A DNA stretch of 64,000 bases, from positions 4,898,001-4,962,000 of the forward strand of contig NZ_CP119145.1 of NCBI RefSeq assembly GCF_029167625.1. The letters are read 5' to 3'. This document shows positions 51,711 to 62,529 of this stretch, in pieces. Within the stretch, counting starts at the first letter, position 1. Every line of letters begins with the position of its first letter. Below the pieces are notes generated by a model, which was not told the DNA's origin, made no database searches, and saw only the letters and a program-made list of their open reading frames with translations. The translations under genes and the position numbers were made by a program. Source of the DNA: Streptomyces sp. AM 4-1-1. Its GTDB lineage: Bacteria > Actinomycetota > Actinomycetes > Streptomycetales > Streptomycetaceae.

Positions 51711-51817
51711 GATGTTTGAACCTCCTGGAAAAGTTGAGCACTTGTCTTGTTCTGTGTATTCCCAAGTCGCCTACCGACCAGTAAATACCGTGGGTAACCC
51801 ACTACCCGGGAGGCGCG

Positions 51818-53383
51818 ATGAGGCGCACGAGGCACAGAATCGCCGGACTCCGCCGCACGGTCGCGACCGTCGCGGCCACGGCGGCGGCCCTCGGCGGCAT
51901 GGCCGTCGCGGCGGGACCGGCCGGCGCGGCCGGAGCCCGTACCACCGCAACCGCATCCACCACACTCACCACCGCACCCCTCTCCACCCCGCTCCCGCCC
52001 GCACTTGAGGCCGTCCGGGCCGCCGAGGCGACCGCGCTCTACGGCAGCCCGGCCGAACGCCCGCTCGCCGAACGCAGGACGGGACTGATCTCGCTCGGCG
52101 ACAGCGAGATCTCCGGCGAGGGCGTCGGCGGCTACGAGACGGGCACCAACGGCCCCGTCAACTGGTGCCACCGCTCACCCGACTCCGCCATCCACCGCAC
52201 GGGCATCGCCGCGGACGTCACGTACAACGTCGCCTGCTCCGGCGCGTACACCGGAAACATCCGGATCGGCGGTACGAAGCAGTACGCCGACGAACTGGTG
52301 CAGAGCGACAGCCTCGCCGTCAAGGCCCGCAACACCCGCATCAAGATGATCGTCCTGGTGGCCGGGGCCAACGACGACCTCCAGTTCGGCCCGGTCATGA
52401 CGGACTGCGTCGAGCGCTGGTTCCTCCTCCAGGGCGGCTGCGAGTCGAAGTACGACGGCGGCTGGCAGGCCCGGGTCGACGCGCTCGTCCCCAAGGTCGA
52501 GCAGACCGTGCGCGACCTGCGGACCGTCATGACGGACGCGGGGTACGCAGCCGGTGACTACAAGCTCGTCGTGATGGGCTACCCGAGCCCCATCGGACCG
52601 GACTTCAACGACAACCCGAAGTTCCCCGGCAAGCTGCCCGGCGGCTGCGCCGGATACGACTCGGACGCCGCGTGGGGCCGCAACACCGCCGTACCCGCCT
52701 TCGAACGCGGAATGCGCCGGGCCGCGGCCGAGACCGGCGCCGTCTACCTCGACAACTCCCGGCTCTTCCACGGCCACGAGGTCTGCTCGGAGAACACCTG
52801 GGCCCGGGGCCTCCACATCGACCTGGCGAACCCGTTCCCGCCGGACGCCAACTCCGTACGGCAGTCCTTCCACCCCAACGTGCGCGGGCACGCCGCCTTC
52901 GCGTCCTGCCTGACGCAGATCTACCGGGCGACGGTACGGGAGGCGGGCTGCGCCGACCCGGCGGGCACGGGCAGCCCCGTGCTGACCCCGGTGGCCTGGG
53001 ACGACGTGTTCGCACCGCTGAGGAACGAGGCCACGGGCAGCTGCCTGGACGTCCCGGCCTCGGTGACCCGGAACGGCACGAGGCCCACCGGCTGGGACTG
53101 CCACGGCGGACGCAACCAGAGCTGGTGGTACGACGCCGGCAGCGAGACCCTGCGCACCGCGCTGAGCCACGACCGGTGCCTCGACGTGTCCGGCGCCGAC
53201 TACCGGGCGGGCGCCGCGCTCATCCTGTGGGACTGCTCCGGCGCGGCGAACCAGAAGTTCGTCCGGCAGGCGGGCACACTGCGTCCGGCCGCCGCCACGG
53301 GGCTGTGCCTCACGCTGGCCGGGGCGAAGGACCAGCTGAAGCTCGGGACGTGCGACGGGAGCGCCGGGCAGCGGTTCGCATGA
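51818..53383 (+). CDS. Secreted SGNH/GDSL esterase with C-terminal ricin-type lectin domain
   Basis: The 521-residue exported hydrolase has a Sec signal (RRTVATVAATAAALGGMAVA, cleaved after AGAAG or nearby). The SGNH catalytic domain spans about residues 85-375; its serine is in ISLGDSEISG, block III is VAGANDD, and the SFHPN block supplies the catalytic histidine. A ricin-type beta-trefoil domain (about 395-521) carries QxW-like repeats (GRNQSWWYD, AANQKFVRQ, GSAGQRFA). It probably removes acyl groups from polysaccharide or lipid substrates outside the cell. The ATG at 51818 follows GGGAGG. Confidence 0.88.
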   Translation: MRRTRHRIAGLRRTVATVAATAAALGGMAVAAGPAGAAGARTTATASTTLTTAPLSTPLPPALEAVRAAEATALYGSPAERPLAERRTGLISLGDSEISGEGVGGYETGTNGPVNWCHRSPDSAIHRTGIAADVTYNVACSGAYTGNIRIGGTKQYADELVQSDSLAVKARNTRIKMIVLVAGANDDLQFGPVMTDCVERWFLLQGGCESKYDGGWQARVDALVPKVEQTVRDLRTVMTDAGYAAGDYKLVVMGYPSPIGPDFNDNPKFPGKLPGGCAGYDSDAAWGRNTAVPAFERGMRRAAAETGAVYLDNSRLFHGHEVCSENTWARGLHIDLANPFPPDANSVRQSFHPNVRGHAAFASCLTQIYRATVREAGCADPAGTGSPVLTPVAWDDVFAPLRNEATGSCLDVPASVTRNGTRPTGWDCHGGRNQSWWYDAGSETLRTALSHDRCLDVSGADYRAGAALILWDCSGAANQKFVRQAGTLRPAAATGLCLTLAGAKDQLKLGTCDGSAGQRFA

Positions 53384-53509
53384 CGGCCGCCGCGGCGTCG
53401 GTGGCGCTCCCGGTACCGGTGGCGCCACCGGCGTCGGCGGTACTCGCGGTACCGGCAGGGCTCCTGGTGCCGGCCGGGCTCGCGGCCCGGTAGCAGTCAG
53501 GACGAGCGT

Positions 53510-53543
53510 GCGGGGGACGGCCGGGTCATCGGCCGTCCCCCGC
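53510..53543. terminator. Terminator between the esterase and aminopeptidase genes
   Basis: A 13-bp stem (53510-53522 with 53531-53543) has an eight-base loop in the gap between the two convergent genes. Confidence 0.75.
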
Positions 53544-53624
53544 TGTCTCCCGCCGCCCGTCGGCTGCTCTCCCGCTGCCCGTCGGCTGCCCGTCGGCGGT
53601 CCTTCGGCGCGGACGGTGTCCGGC

Positions 53625-54926
53625 TCAGCCGGATGTCACGAACTCGCCCAGTACCGCGGCCAGATGGCCGGGGTCGTCCGCGCCGCACAGCTCCCTGGCC
53701 GAGTGCATCGACAGTCCCGGCACGCCCACGTCGACGGTGGGGACCCCGAGCCGGGCCGCCGTCAGCGGGCCGATCGAGGTGCCGCACGGCATGGCGTTGT
53801 TCGAGACGAACTGCTGCCAGGGCGTCCCCGCCCGCTCGCACGCCGACCTGAACAGCGCGAGACCGGCACTGTCCGTCGCGTACCGCTGGTTCACGTTGAC
53901 CTTCACCGTCGGGCCGCCGTTGGGCATCGGGTGGTGGCCCGGGTCGTGGCGCTCCGGGTAGTTCGGGTGCACCGCGTGGGTCATGTCGGCGGACACGCAG
54001 AAGGCACCGGAGAGGGCGCGGGCCCAGTCCTCGGACGAGCCGTCGCGCGCGGTGACCGAGCGGTTGAGGACCCGCTCCAGCAGGGGGCTCTGCGCGCCCG
54101 TGTCGGAGCCGCTGCCCACCTCCTCGTGGTCGAAGGCGGCCAGGACCGGTACGTACGAGGGCGTGTCCATGAGGGACGCCGCGTGCGCCAGCGCGGTCAC
54201 GCCCGCGTGCACCGAGACCAGGTTGTCCAGCCGGGGCGCCACCAGCAACTCCTCCTCCAGGCCGAGGTATCCGGGCGGCTGGATGTCATGGAGCATCAGG
54301 TCCCAGCCGAGGACATCGGCCGGATCGACGTCGAGCGCCGCGGTCACCCGGCGCAGCAGGGCGCCCTGTTCGGGGCTGCCGAGGGACCACAGCGGGGCGA
54401 TGTGGCGCTGACGGTCGAGGGACAGCCCCTCGTTGACGGTGCGGTCGAGGTGGATCGCCAACTGCGGGACCCGGAACAACGGTTCGTCGATCTGTACGAG
54501 CCGGATGTCCGGGGTGCGGCTCGGGCCGCGCAGCGCGAGACGCCCGGAGAGGCCGAGATCACGGTCGAGCCAGGTGTTGAGGGGCACCCCGCCGTAGATC
54601 TCCACGGCGATCTGCCGCCAGCCCGCCGCCCCGGTGTCCGGTGTCGGCTTGACCCGGAGGTTGGGCGAGTCGGTGTGCGCCCCGATGATCCGGAACGGGG
54701 TGTGGGCGGGCAGGCCCTCGGGGGCGTACCAGGCGATCAGTGCGCCGCTGCGGGCGACGAAGCAGCCACCGGTCGTACCGGTCCAGTCGTCCGTCCCGCG
54801 CAGCTCACGGAATCCGGCCTTCTCCAGCCGCTGGGCGGCGCTCGCGACCGCGTGGTACGGCGAGGGGCTGGCCCTGATGAAGGAGAGCAGGTCGTCGGCG
54901 TGGCTGCGGTGAGGGGCCGGCGTCAT
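53625..54926 (-). CDS. M18 family aminopeptidase
   Basis: The 433-residue dinuclear zinc aminopeptidase removes N-terminal acidic or neutral residues from peptides. Motifs include IIGAHTDSPNLRVKP (zinc His/Asp), the NTWLDRDLGLSGR segment, DHEEVGSGSDTGAQS (catalytic Glu pair), SADMTHAVHPNY and the C-terminal GVPGLSMHSARE. The ATG at 54926 (MTPAPHRSHADDLLSFI) matches normal length. The same frame stays open far upstream, but that part is low-complexity. Confidence 0.92.
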   Translation of the reverse strand: MTPAPHRSHADDLLSFIRASPSPYHAVASAAQRLEKAGFRELRGTDDWTGTTGGCFVARSGALIAWYAPEGLPAHTPFRIIGAHTDSPNLRVKPTPDTGAAGWRQIAVEIYGGVPLNTWLDRDLGLSGRLALRGPSRTPDIRLVQIDEPLFRVPQLAIHLDRTVNEGLSLDRQRHIAPLWSLGSPEQGALLRRVTAALDVDPADVLGWDLMLHDIQPPGYLGLEEELLVAPRLDNLVSVHAGVTALAHAASLMDTPSYVPVLAAFDHEEVGSGSDTGAQSPLLERVLNRSVTARDGSSEDWARALSGAFCVSADMTHAVHPNYPERHDPGHHPMPNGGPTVKVNVNQRYATDSAGLALFRSACERAGTPWQQFVSNNAMPCGTSIGPLTAARLGVPTVDVGVPGLSMHSARELCGADDPGHLAAVLGEFVTSG

Positions 54927-55674
54927 ACGGCGTCCGCCTTTCCGGTGTTCGGTGGTGACTGCGAGGGTGACGGGAGGTGGGTGATCGTGGTGCGTCGGGC
55001 GCTGGTGCGTCGGTTTCCGGTGTGCGGGTGTGGGTGCTGGTGTCAGGGGCGCTGGGGTCATGAGGTGGGCGGCGGTGTCGGGCGCCGCTGTTCGCGGTCC
55101 CGGACCGAGCCGTCGTCGGCGGGGCGTGGGGGCGGGCGGGCGTCCGGTCGGGGGGGACGGACGTCGGGAAGGCGGCTCGGTGTACGGGGGGAGGAGTTCT
55201 TCGGCCGGCTCCCCCCGGTTCGAGGGGAGCGGTGGGGTGCGCGAGGAACGTCCGACAACCCTTTGCGCGGGTCCGGCGTGACGCAAGTCCGTGACGCGGC
55301 CCGCTGCGAGAAAGAGGCGGTGCGGGACCCCTCGGGCCGGGGCCGGGCGCGGTGGTCCCGTCGCGCGTGCGGGACCGGTCCGGGGCGGTGGCGTGTGGTC
55401 CGGCCACCGCGGTGCCGTTCTGCATACCGGTATCGGGTGTTGCCCGTGGTGCGGGCGAGCGGGCGGGCACCGCTGCCGGGGGGCGTCGGCAGGTGCGCCG
55501 GACAGGTGACCGGGTGGATGTTCGACGACGGCCGACGCTTCTCGTTTTTGGCTGAATATCGCCGTAGGAGGGTCGAGGCGGCCGCAGGGCCGAGCGGACG
55601 GGCGGACCGGCGGCCGGGCGGATGAACGGGCGGGCGGGTCGAGGGCGGTCACCGTCCGCCGGACGGTGCGCGGA
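54927..55674. other. ~750-base gap between M18 aminopeptidase and class I fumarase genes
   Basis: Open frames here have Arg/Pro/Gly-rich composition without start signals or family motifs, so I see no gene. The region is unusually long for a same-strand gap and may hold the aminopeptidase promoter and decayed sequence. Confidence 0.45.
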
Positions 55675-55723
55675 ACGCCCGAGGGGGCGCACCGGCGTCG
55701 AGCCGGTGCGCCCCCTCGGGCGT
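55675..55723 (-). terminator. Terminator after the class I fumarase gene
   Basis: A perfect 22-bp stem (55675-55696 with 55702-55723) has a GTCGA loop, 26 bases past the fumarase stop. Confidence 0.85.
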
Positions 55724-55748
55724 GTACCCCGATGACCGGGCGGGTCGG

Positions 55749-57416
<1,668 letters not shown>

Positions 57417-57655
57417 TACGGCCATTCCTCACTAGGCAGACGGCGGCTGGCCTCCCTTGGTCAGCGCACCCACCAGGGTAGAACGCGACGGACGGGGCGC
57501 AGTGGTGAGGTAGGACTCAGTCGACGGCGGTCCGGGTCGGCCCGCGGCCGGGCCGGGGCGGGGCAGGACGTGGGCGCGGGGAGAGGCGGCCGGCCGGCGT
57601 GTGGCGCGCCGCGTACGGCACGCGCGCGGCACGCGCGGGGGTTGCGAGGGGTAGT

Positions 57656-57681
57656 CGCGATCTATCGCGTTTGGGTACGCT
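57656..57681 (+). promoter_or_regulatory. Palindrome and -10 element of the DUF1707 gene
   Basis: CGCGAT-CT-ATCGCG (57656-57669) is a perfect inverted repeat directly upstream of TACGCT (57676-57681), which lies six bases before the GTG at 57688. This fits a leaderless promoter with an operator over the spacer. Confidence 0.6.
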
Positions 57682-57687
57682 GAGCCG

Positions 57688-58359
57688 GTGGACCTCGAAA
57701 AGCAGCCCCAGCGCCCGGCGGCCCCGGCCGACACGGCCCCCTCCGGCATGCGTGCCTCCGACGCCGACCGCGACCGGATCGCGGACATCCTGCGGGAGGC
57801 GTTGGCCGAGGGCAGGCTGACCGCCGATGAGCACGGCGACCGGATCGACGCCGTCTACCGCGCCAAGACCGTCGGTGAGCTCGAACCGCTGGTACGGGAT
57901 CTCCCGGCCACCGGGACCTCCCCGCAGCACTTCGCGATGCCGTACGCCTACGGTCCCGAGGCGCCCGTGGGCCCCGCCGACAATCTGATCGCGGTCTTCA
58001 GCAGCTCCACCCGCAAGGGCCGTTGGCGCGTGGGCGGCCGGACCAACGCCTTCGCCCTGTTCGGCAGCGTGGAGATCGATCTGACCGAGGCGCTTTTCGG
58101 CCAGCGCCACACCGTCATCAACGCGACCTCGATCTTCGGAAGTGTCGAGATCAAGGTGCCCGAGAACATCTCGCTGCGTGGCAGCGGCACGGGCGTTTTC
58201 GGAAATTTCGAAGTCGTCACACTCGAATCTCCCGACCCGGAAGCACCGGTAGTGGTGGTCAACGGATATTCGGTCTTCGGCAACGTCGAGGCAAAACCCA
58301 AGCGTGGCAAGCTGATTGCCAACCTCCAGAACCAGCTCCGCAAGTATCTTGGCCCCTGA
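57688..58359 (+). CDS. DUF1707 and LiaF-like domain protein
   Basis: The 223-residue cytosolic protein has an N-terminal DUF1707 domain (about 20-72; MRASDADRDRIADILREALA, given here as ASDADRDRIADILREAL, and GRLTADEHGDRIDAVYRAKT) and a C-terminal LiaF-like beta-strand domain with repeated FGSVEI and FGNVE motifs. No transmembrane segment is evident. LiaF domains regulate cell-envelope stress systems; here no kinase is adjacent. The GTG start is supported by the leaderless -10. Confidence 0.87.
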   Translation: MDLEKQPQRPAAPADTAPSGMRASDADRDRIADILREALAEGRLTADEHGDRIDAVYRAKTVGELEPLVRDLPATGTSPQHFAMPYAYGPEAPVGPADNLIAVFSSSTRKGRWRVGGRTNAFALFGSVEIDLTEALFGQRHTVINATSIFGSVEIKVPENISLRGSGTGVFGNFEVVTLESPDPEAPVVVVNGYSVFGNVEAKPKRGKLIANLQNQLRKYLGP

Positions 58360-58563
58360 AACGGCCGCGCACGACAGCGTGGACGGTAAGTGACGGGGAA
58401 CTGATCGGCCGCTACACAATTCGGCCTCCGGCGGTCGTCCAATTCCGGTCGATCGGAATTCCGTAACACGGAACCCGGCGCCACACAGTGCATAGGCGCG
58501 CGCACAGCGGGTAGGGAGTGCTGCATCGTCTCTCGCTCGCGAAGCCGTCGTCAGGAGTAGACC

Positions 58564-58935
58564 GTGCTGCAACCGCCGCGTCAGCCCCTCCAGGTCGCCG
58601 CCGTCCCTCCCCAGCGCATGCCCGCCCGGGAGGATCACGCCGGACCCTGGCATTCGGAGGCGGTGTGCCGCCGGGACGAAGCCGGGCTGTTCTTCGCCCC
58701 TTCGAAGGAGCCGACCGCTGCCCGACTCGCGCGCGAGGAGGCCGCCAAGCGGGTCTGTGCCCGCTGCCCGGTGATGGTCGAGTGCCGGGAACACGCCCTG
58801 GAACAACCGGAACCGTACGGGGTCTGGGGCGGCCTCACCGCCGCCGAACGACGGGTGGTGCTCGCCCGCCGCAGACGCCGGGACATCGAACTCACAGCGA
58901 CCACTCCGGCGGGCCGCGTCGCGGCGGCCGGCTGA
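58564..58935 (+). CDS. WhiB-like iron-sulfur regulator
   Basis: The 123-residue Wbl protein has four cluster-binding cysteines: one in SEAVCRRDEAG, two in VCARCPVM and one in VECREHAL. The turn motif is YGVWGGLTAAERR, followed by a basic C-terminus (RRRRRRDIEL). Wbl proteins bind sigma factors and DNA to control development and stress responses. The neighbourhood (DUF1707, glpX) suggests the wblI position of S. coelicolor, from memory. The GTG at 58564 has AGGAG upstream. Confidence 0.92.
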   Translation: MLQPPRQPLQVAAVPPQRMPAREDHAGPWHSEAVCRRDEAGLFFAPSKEPTAARLAREEAAKRVCARCPVMVECREHALEQPEPYGVWGGLTAAERRVVLARRRRRDIELTATTPAGRVAAAG

Positions 58936-59330
58936 CGCCACGGACCACGGCAACGGCCTGCGGCGCGGCTCCACACCGCCCGCCGTACGGCCCGCTGCGC
59001 CGTGGACCGAGCGCTGTGAGCGGTGCGCGCCGTCGCATGCTGAGGGCTGACCGCCACGTTCGGTGTCCGCCGTCGTGTGCCGTGAGCTGAGCGCCGCGCC
59101 CGGTGTCTGCCGTCGTGTGCCGTTGCTGAGCGAGCGTTGCGCACCCGCCTGCTGTGCCGTGAGACGCGTACCGCCGTTTTGTGTGCTGAGCCGAGCGCCA
59201 CGTACACGTATGCGTACACGCGCAGCGGCGCGCCGAATCGTGCGCCGCGCGCCACGTATCCGCGTGCCGCCGTCGCGTGGCCCTGCGTGGATGGCGCGTG
59301 GCCTTTACCTGAATGGCGTGTGGCCTTGCG
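58936..59330. repeat. Degenerate ~39-40 bp repeats in the gap after the WhiB-like gene
   Basis: Two clear copies (59052-59091 and 59092-59130) share CGCCxCGxxCGGTGTCxGCC then GTCGTGTGCCGT. More diverged copies flank them at about 58990-59051 and 59131-59210. No gene is evident in the gap. The palindromic CGTACACGTATGCGTACACG at 59201-59220 is also notable. Confidence 0.6.
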
Positions 59331-59369
59331 CGAAGAGGCGCCCCCACCGCACAGGGGGGCGCCTCTTCG
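59331..59369. terminator. Terminator between the repeat region and glpX
   Basis: A 15-bp perfect stem (59331-59345 with 59355-59369) precedes the 3' end of glpX on the minus strand by about 125 bases. Confidence 0.7.
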
Positions 59370-59495
59370 TTCATGTCCGCCGCTCACGCGGCGGAGGCTT
59401 CCTGGCCGGCTTCGGCGTCGCGTCCGGCCGGACGCGATGTCACGCGGCCCACGCCCACGCGCCCACGCGCCGACAGGGCCGCGCGATCGCCGGCG

Positions 59496-60527
59496 TTACT
59501 TCGCGCGGTCGAAGTCGATCGCGCTGTACGCGCGCAGCTTCGACAGCCGGTGCGTGGAGTCGATCCGCCGGATCGTGCCGGACTTGGACCGCATGACCAG
59601 CGATTCGGTGGTCGCCGTCTCCGAGCGGTAACGCACCCCCCGCAGCAGTTCGCCGTCCGTGATGCCGGTCGCGACGAAGAACACGTTGTCGCCCGAGACG
59701 AGGTCGTCCGTCGACAGCACCCGGTCCAGGTCGTGCCCCGCGTCCAGGGCCCGCTGCCGTTCGGCCGCGTCCTTGGGCCACAGCTTGCCCTGGATGACCC
59801 CGCCGAGGCACTTTATGGCGCACGCCGAGATGATGCCCTCCGGCGTACCGCCGATGCCCATCAGCAGGTCGACGCCGGTCCCCTCGCGGGCGGCCATGAT
59901 CGACCCGGCCACATCGCCGTCGGAGATGAACTTGATCCGCGCGCCCGTCTCACGGATCTCCTTGACCACACCTTCGTGCCGGGGGCGGTCGAGGATGACG
60001 ACGGTGACGTCCTCGGGGGTGGAATTCTTGGCCTTCGCGACGCGCCGGATGTTCACCGAGACGGGCGCGTTGATGTCGACGAAGTCGGCGGCCTCGGGGC
60101 CGGTGACCAGCTTGTCCATGTAGAAGACCGCGGACGGGTCGAACATGGCACCGCGGTCCGCGGCGGCCAGTACGGCGATGGCGTTCGGCATGCCCTTGGC
60201 GTTGAGCGTGGTGCCGTCGATCGGGTCGACCGCGATGTCGACCTCGGCGCCGGTGCCGTCGCCGACCCGTTCGCCGTTGAAGAGCATGGGCGCCTCGTCC
60301 TTCTCGCCCTCACCGATGACGACGATGCCGTTCATCGAGACGGTGGAGACGAGGGTGCGCATGGCCTTCACCGCGGCGCCGTCGGCGCCGATCTTGTCAC
60401 CGCGCCCGACCCAGCGCCCGGCGGCCATGGCCGCGGCCTCGGTGACCCGGACCAGTTCCATGGCGAGGTTGCGGTCCGGGGCCTCCGGGGAGACCTCCAG
60501 TTGGGACGGCAGATGATGTTCGGACAT
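59496..60527 (-). CDS. glpX: Class II fructose-1,6-bisphosphatase GlpX
   Basis: The 343-residue metal-dependent phosphatase converts fructose 1,6-bisphosphate to fructose 6-phosphate in gluconeogenesis. Motifs include [31 protein letters not shown] (metal-binding Glu/Asp), [12 protein letters not shown] and [21 protein letters not shown] (seen in parts as [10 protein letters not shown]). Streptomycetes rely on this type for gluconeogenesis. The ATG at 60527 has a weak AAAGGTG upstream. Confidence 0.94.
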   Translation of the reverse strand: MSEHHLPSQLEVSPEAPDRNLAMELVRVTEAAAMAAGRWVGRGDKIGADGAAVKAMRTLVSTVSMNGIVVIGEGEKDEAPMLFNGERVGDGTGAEVDIAVDPIDGTTLNAKGMPNAIAVLAAADRGAMFDPSAVFYMDKLVTGPEAADFVDINAPVSVNIRRVAKAKNSTPEDVTVVILDRPRHEGVVKEIRETGARIKFISDGDVAGSIMAAREGTGVDLLMGIGGTPEGIISACAIKCLGGVIQGKLWPKDAAERQRALDAGHDLDRVLSTDDLVSGDNVFFVATGITDGELLRGVRYRSETATTESLVMRSKSGTIRRIDSTHRLSKLRAYSAIDFDRAK

Positions 60528-60670
60528 CGGAGCGCACCTTTCTGTACGACGACGACCGGATATGAGGGTGCTGTGACTCTATCGTCAGGCCGATAAAATG
60601 AGCAGACCGGGTCACTTATGAGCGGGTGCCCGGCGGGTCGTCGTCCTACCCTCAATGCGACCATGTAGGC

Positions 60671-61192
60671 GTGGCAAGCAAGCGAGGCAAGCAGACAGCG
60701 TGGGACATGATCCTGTCGTTGGCGGTCATCGCCGCCGTCGCGGGAGTCGCCTACATCTTCATCCCGCACGACGACAAGGCCGACCCCGTGAAGACGGTGG
60801 ACTACCGCGTGGAGCTCCAGACCGTCCGCCGCGCCGCGCCCTACCCGGTGGCCGCGCCGACCGGCCTGTCGCCGGAGTGGCGGGCCACCTCGGTCTCGTA
60901 CGACCATCAGGGCGGCAGCGGCTGGCACCTGGGCTTCCGGGACCCGGACGGCAGATACGTGGCGGTGGAGCAGTCCACCCTGTCCCCGGCGAAGAAGTAC
61001 GTCGGTGAGGTCAGCCAGAAGGCCGAGAACACCGGGCGCACGGAGCAGGTGGGCGGTCAGACCTGGCAGCGCTGGGAGGGGCCGAAGTACGACGCGCTGG
61101 TGCGCGAGGACAAGGGCTCGACCACGGTCGTCACGGGTTCCGCGTCACCGGAGCGACTGGCGGAGATGGCCGCCGCGCTGAGGACGTCCTGA
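60671..61192 (+). CDS. DUF4245 membrane-anchored protein
   Basis: The 173-residue protein has a single N-terminal anchor (MILSLAVIAAVAGVAYIFIP) and an extracytoplasmic DUF4245 domain (YPVAAPTGLSPEWRATS, GWHLGFRDPDGRYVAVEQS, WQRWEGPKYDALVRED). Function is unknown; the family is conserved next to glpX in actinobacteria, which is also the case here (divergent). The GTG at 60671 (VASKRGKQ) is preferred to longer starts. A TAAAAT at 60592-60597 may be its -10. Confidence 0.83.
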   Translation: MASKRGKQTAWDMILSLAVIAAVAGVAYIFIPHDDKADPVKTVDYRVELQTVRRAAPYPVAAPTGLSPEWRATSVSYDHQGGSGWHLGFRDPDGRYVAVEQSTLSPAKKYVGEVSQKAENTGRTEQVGGQTWQRWEGPKYDALVREDKGSTTVVTGSASPERLAEMAAALRTS

Positions 61193-61240
61193 TGACTCGT
61201 TGACGACCGGGGCACGGCCCGTTCGTGACCGTTCACGACT

Positions 61241-61282
61241 GAAAGCCCTGAAACGCGCCCGGTGGGTGCGGTCAGGGCTTTC
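61241..61282. terminator. Terminator between DUF4245 and nitroreductase genes
   Basis: An 11-bp stem (61241-61251 with 61272-61282) has a 20-base loop, ending in TTTC on the plus strand. It serves the two convergent genes. Confidence 0.6.
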
Positions 61283-61309
61283 GGCCGTGGAATGTGTCGC
61301 CGGGGCGGC

Positions 61310-61900
61310 TCAGACGGTCTTGACGACCTCGTCGTAGGCCAGGCGCGGCAGGCGCGGGAACCACGCGTCCTCGCCGGGCTTGCCGATGTTGACGACCATC
61401 AGCGGGGAGTGGTCGTCGTCCAGGAACTCCTTCTGGATGCCCGCGGCGTCGTAACCGTTCATCGGACCCGCGGCCAGACCGGCGGCGCGGATGCCGATGA
61501 TGAAGTACGCGGCCTGGAGCGCGCCGTTGAGACCGGCGGCCTGCTCACGGACCGGGCGCTCGGAGAAGAACGCGTCCTTGGCCTGCGGGAAGTGCGGGAG
61601 CAGCGCGGGAAGTTCCTCGTGGAACTCGTTGTCGGCGGCGAGGATCGCGACCAGCGGGGCGGTGGCGGTCTTCGGCCGGTTGCCCTCGGCCATGTACGGA
61701 AGAAGGCGCTCGCGGGCCTCGGCGGAGCGGATCAGGACGACACGCAGGGGGGACTGGTTGAACGCGGTCGGGCCGTACTTGACCAGATCGTAGATCGCCT
61801 GCACCTGCTCGTCGGTCACCGGCTCATCGGTGAAGGTGTTGGCGGTGCGGGCCTCACGGAAGAGGAGGTCCTGGGCGGCGGGGTCAAGGGCGAGAGACAT
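61310..61900 (-). CDS. Nitroreductase family protein (malonic semialdehyde reductase RutE-like)
   Basis: This 196-residue FMN-dependent oxidoreductase has SRTANTF-like REARTANTFTDEPV, YGPTAFNQSPLRVV (FMN phosphate contact), the SERPVREQAAGLNGALQAAY segment and IGKPGEDAWFPRLPRL at the C-terminus. RutE-type members reduce malonic semialdehyde, but many are general NAD(P)H quinone or nitro reductases. No rut genes are adjacent, so the physiological substrate is open. A promoter with TTGAAA and TAGCGT spaced 18 bases lies upstream under a palindrome. Confidence 0.85.
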   Translation of the reverse strand: MSLALDPAAQDLLFREARTANTFTDEPVTDEQVQAIYDLVKYGPTAFNQSPLRVVLIRSAEARERLLPYMAEGNRPKTATAPLVAILAADNEFHEELPALLPHFPQAKDAFFSERPVREQAAGLNGALQAAYFIIGIRAAGLAAGPMNGYDAAGIQKEFLDDDHSPLMVVNIGKPGEDAWFPRLPRLAYDEVVKTV

Positions 61901-61958
61901 CTGGCGATTTACCTTCCGGGCGTACGGGAATCAAGTGATGCGCACGACGCTAAAGGAT

Positions 61959-61982
61959 GTTTAGGTTAACTTTCAACTAAAC
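61959..61982. promoter_or_regulatory. AT-rich inverted repeat over the nitroreductase promoter
   Basis: The outer arms GTTTAG and CTAAAC flank GTTAACTTTCAA. On the minus strand the region supplies a -35 TTGAAA and, 18 bases on, a -10 TAGCGT (61946-61951). The pattern is typical of MarR or HxlR operators, but no such gene is nearby. Confidence 0.5.
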
Positions 61983-62162
61983 CCGGGCGGGAGTGACCCG
62001 TTCCACACGTCGGTCGCCTTGATTCCAACGCCGGGCTCTGTCCAGTGCTTCCCGGTGACACGGGCGACTTGTCGGCTCGGGGATTCCGTGCGTCCTTTGC
62101 CGTCGGGCCGGCCCCGCCTCGTCCTCGTGCCCGCCCTGGCCCTCGTACCCGCCGGGCCTCCG

Positions 62163-62230
62163 GTCAGCCGTCAGCCGTCAGCCGTCAGCCGTCAGCCGTC
62201 AGCCGTCAGCCGTCAGCCGTCAGCCGTCAG
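62163..62230. repeat. 7-bp tandem repeat (nearly ten copies) at the xseB 3' end
   Basis: The unit TCAGCCG (minus strand CGGCTGA) is repeated nine full times from 62164 plus a partial. The last units overlap the stop codon of xseB and the array runs downstream of it. On the minus strand every unit contains TGA, and seven is not a multiple of three, so stops occur in all frames. Confidence 0.95.
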
Positions 62231-62495
62231 CGCGGCCCGCGTCGCCCGCCGAGCCGTTGTCCGGCTCCGCCGGTCCCGTCAGGGCGGCGTCCAGCCGGGC
62301 CCGTGCGCCCTCCAGCCAGCGCCGGCACACCTTCGCCAGCTCCTCGCCCCGTTCCCAGAGGGCCAGCGACTCCTCCAGGGTGGTACCGCCCGCCTCCAAC
62401 CGGCGTACGACCTCGACCAGCTCGTCCCGAGCCTGTTCGTATCCGAGCGTCCCCGTGGCGGCGGCCGCCGTCGTTGCGTCGTCGGTCCTGTCCAT
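62220..62495 (-). CDS. xseB: Exodeoxyribonuclease VII small subunit XseB
   Basis: The 91-residue small subunit carries [20 protein letters not shown] and [22 protein letters not shown], the two conserved helices that bind XseA. The enzyme degrades single-stranded DNA. I chose the ATG at 62495 (MDRTDD), seven bases after TAGGGT. The C-terminus ([11 protein letters not shown]) runs into a 7-bp repeat tract that contains the stop codon. It is downstream of xseA, 159 bases away, unlike the usual tight overlap. Confidence 0.92.
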   Translation of the reverse strand: MDRTDDATTAAAATGTLGYEQARDELVEVVRRLEAGGTTLEESLALWERGEELAKVCRRWLEGARARLDAALTGPAEPDNGSAGDAGRADG

Positions 62496-62502
62496 GTGTC
62501 CC

Positions 62503-62508
62503 ACCCTA
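62503..62508 (-). promoter_or_regulatory. -10 element of xseB, leaderless geometry
   Basis: TAGGGT on the minus strand is followed by seven bases and then the ATG at 62495. A GGTGGGA overlapping this point could instead be read as a ribosome binding site, so the call is less sure. The -35 position falls at 62526-62531, the edge of the hexanucleotide repeat. Confidence 0.45.
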
Positions 62509-62529
62509 TGTATGCGCTACGACAAAATC

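Noticed and set aside
53380..53493. 37-residue Ala/Pro/Val peptide overlapping the esterase stop
   Set aside because: It has low complexity, no separate ribosome binding site and no family; it is probably non-coding.
54927..55652. N-terminal extension of the M18 aminopeptidase or a separate gene in the same open frame
   Set aside because: The sequence is Pro/Arg-rich without motifs, while the ATG at 54926 gives a normal-length enzyme.
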